Below are positions 4,963 to 5,299 of a DNA stretch of 5,299 nt, in pieces. A program made the position numbers and the translations under genes. A model generated the notes under the pieces. The model made no database searches and was not told where the DNA came from. It saw only the letters and a list, made by a program, of their open reading frames with translations. Position 1 is the first letter of the stretch, and each line of letters starts with the position of its first letter. The stretch is from Bifidobacteriaceae bacterium (GTDB lineage: Bacteria > Actinomycetota > Actinomycetes > Actinomycetales > WQXJ01): positions 1 through 5,299 of the forward strand of contig JAISIU010000072.1 of the NCBI GenBank assembly GCA_031261885.1, given 5' to 3'.

Positions 4963-5299
4963 GTGAGCCAGCGGATCCTCGTCGTCGACGACGACCCCGA
5001 ACTGGCCGAAGTGCTACTGATCGCGCTGGCGAAGTACGGTTTCGACGCCACCGCCTGCACGGACGGCGCCGCCGCCCTCAGTGAGTTCGAGCGCTATCGG
5101 CCGGACCTCGTGCTGCTCGACGTCATGCTGCCGGGCCTCGACGGCCTGGAGGTGTGCCGCCGCATCGTGGCCCGCAGCAGCGTGCCGATCATCATGTTGA
5201 CGGCCCGCACCGACACGGCGGACAAGGTCGCGGCGCTCGACGGCGGCGCGATCGACTACGTCGTCAAACCGCCGGACCTGACGGAGCTCGTGGCCCGCA
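4963..5299 (+). CDS. Two-component response regulator, receiver domain (3' end outside window)
   Basis: The first 112 residues form a CheY-like receiver: ILVVDDD (5-11) supplies the acidic pocket D9/D10, D53 in LVLLDVMLPGLDGLEV is the phosphoacceptor, T80 in PIIMLTART is the switch threonine, and K102 in DYVVKPP is the conserved lysine. This is the pattern of an OmpR/PhoB-type regulator, which would carry a C-terminal winged-helix DNA-binding domain beyond the window; that part is not visible. Two details differ from the common sequence: GAIDYV instead of GADDYV, and KPP instead of KPF after the lysine. GTG 4963 is chosen because MSQRILVVDDD is a normal receiver start. It diverges from the oxidoreductase gene over 84 bp. 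A partner histidine kinase may follow. Confidence 0.93.
   Translation, partial: MSQRILVVDDDPELAEVLLIALAKYGFDATACTDGAAALSEFERYRPDLVLLDVMLPGLDGLEVCRRIVARSSVPIIMLTARTDTADKVAALDGGAIDYVVKPPDLTELVAR

Overview
This GC-rich window has the codon use of a high-GC actinomycete. RbpA, an RNA polymerase partner known only from Actinobacteria, supports that placement, and the transketolase and SecG also look actinobacterial. The order or genus cannot be fixed from the sequence; a filamentous actinomycete is a guess.

Layout, left to right. Positions 1-360 (+) hold the C-terminal end of a tetratricopeptide-repeat (TPR) protein with 46-residue units and unusually relaxed codon use. Positions 361-563 are non-coding and carry a small hairpin, promoter-like boxes and two perfect 12-bp palindromes ahead of a complete transketolase gene (564-2681, +). 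A strong hairpin at 2723-2762 lies between tkt and a convergent minus-strand pair, secG (3776-3531) followed by rbpA (3389-2820). Upstream of secG on the same strand is an NADPH:quinone oxidoreductase-like gene (4878-3880). It diverges, across 84 bp, from the start of a two-component response regulator (4963 to the window end, +).

The genes do not form one pathway. Tkt serves the non-oxidative pentose phosphate pathway, SecG protein export, RbpA transcription initiation with the principal sigma factor, the oxidoreductase quinone/redox chemistry, and the response regulator signal transduction. In many actinobacteria tkt and secG flank the tal-zwf-opcA-pgl cluster and secG adjoins tpiA-pgk-gap. 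Here those partners are absent, which suggests a rearranged version of that locus.

The most notable item is the RbpA. Its core is standard, with a Cys/His zinc-ribbon-like set and a sigma-interaction region, but it continues into a tail of about 77 residues rich in Lys, Ala and Pro, like the tails of histone H1-like proteins. I see no CRISPR array, tRNA, rRNA, insertion sequence or phage gene, and no convincing new multi-gene system.
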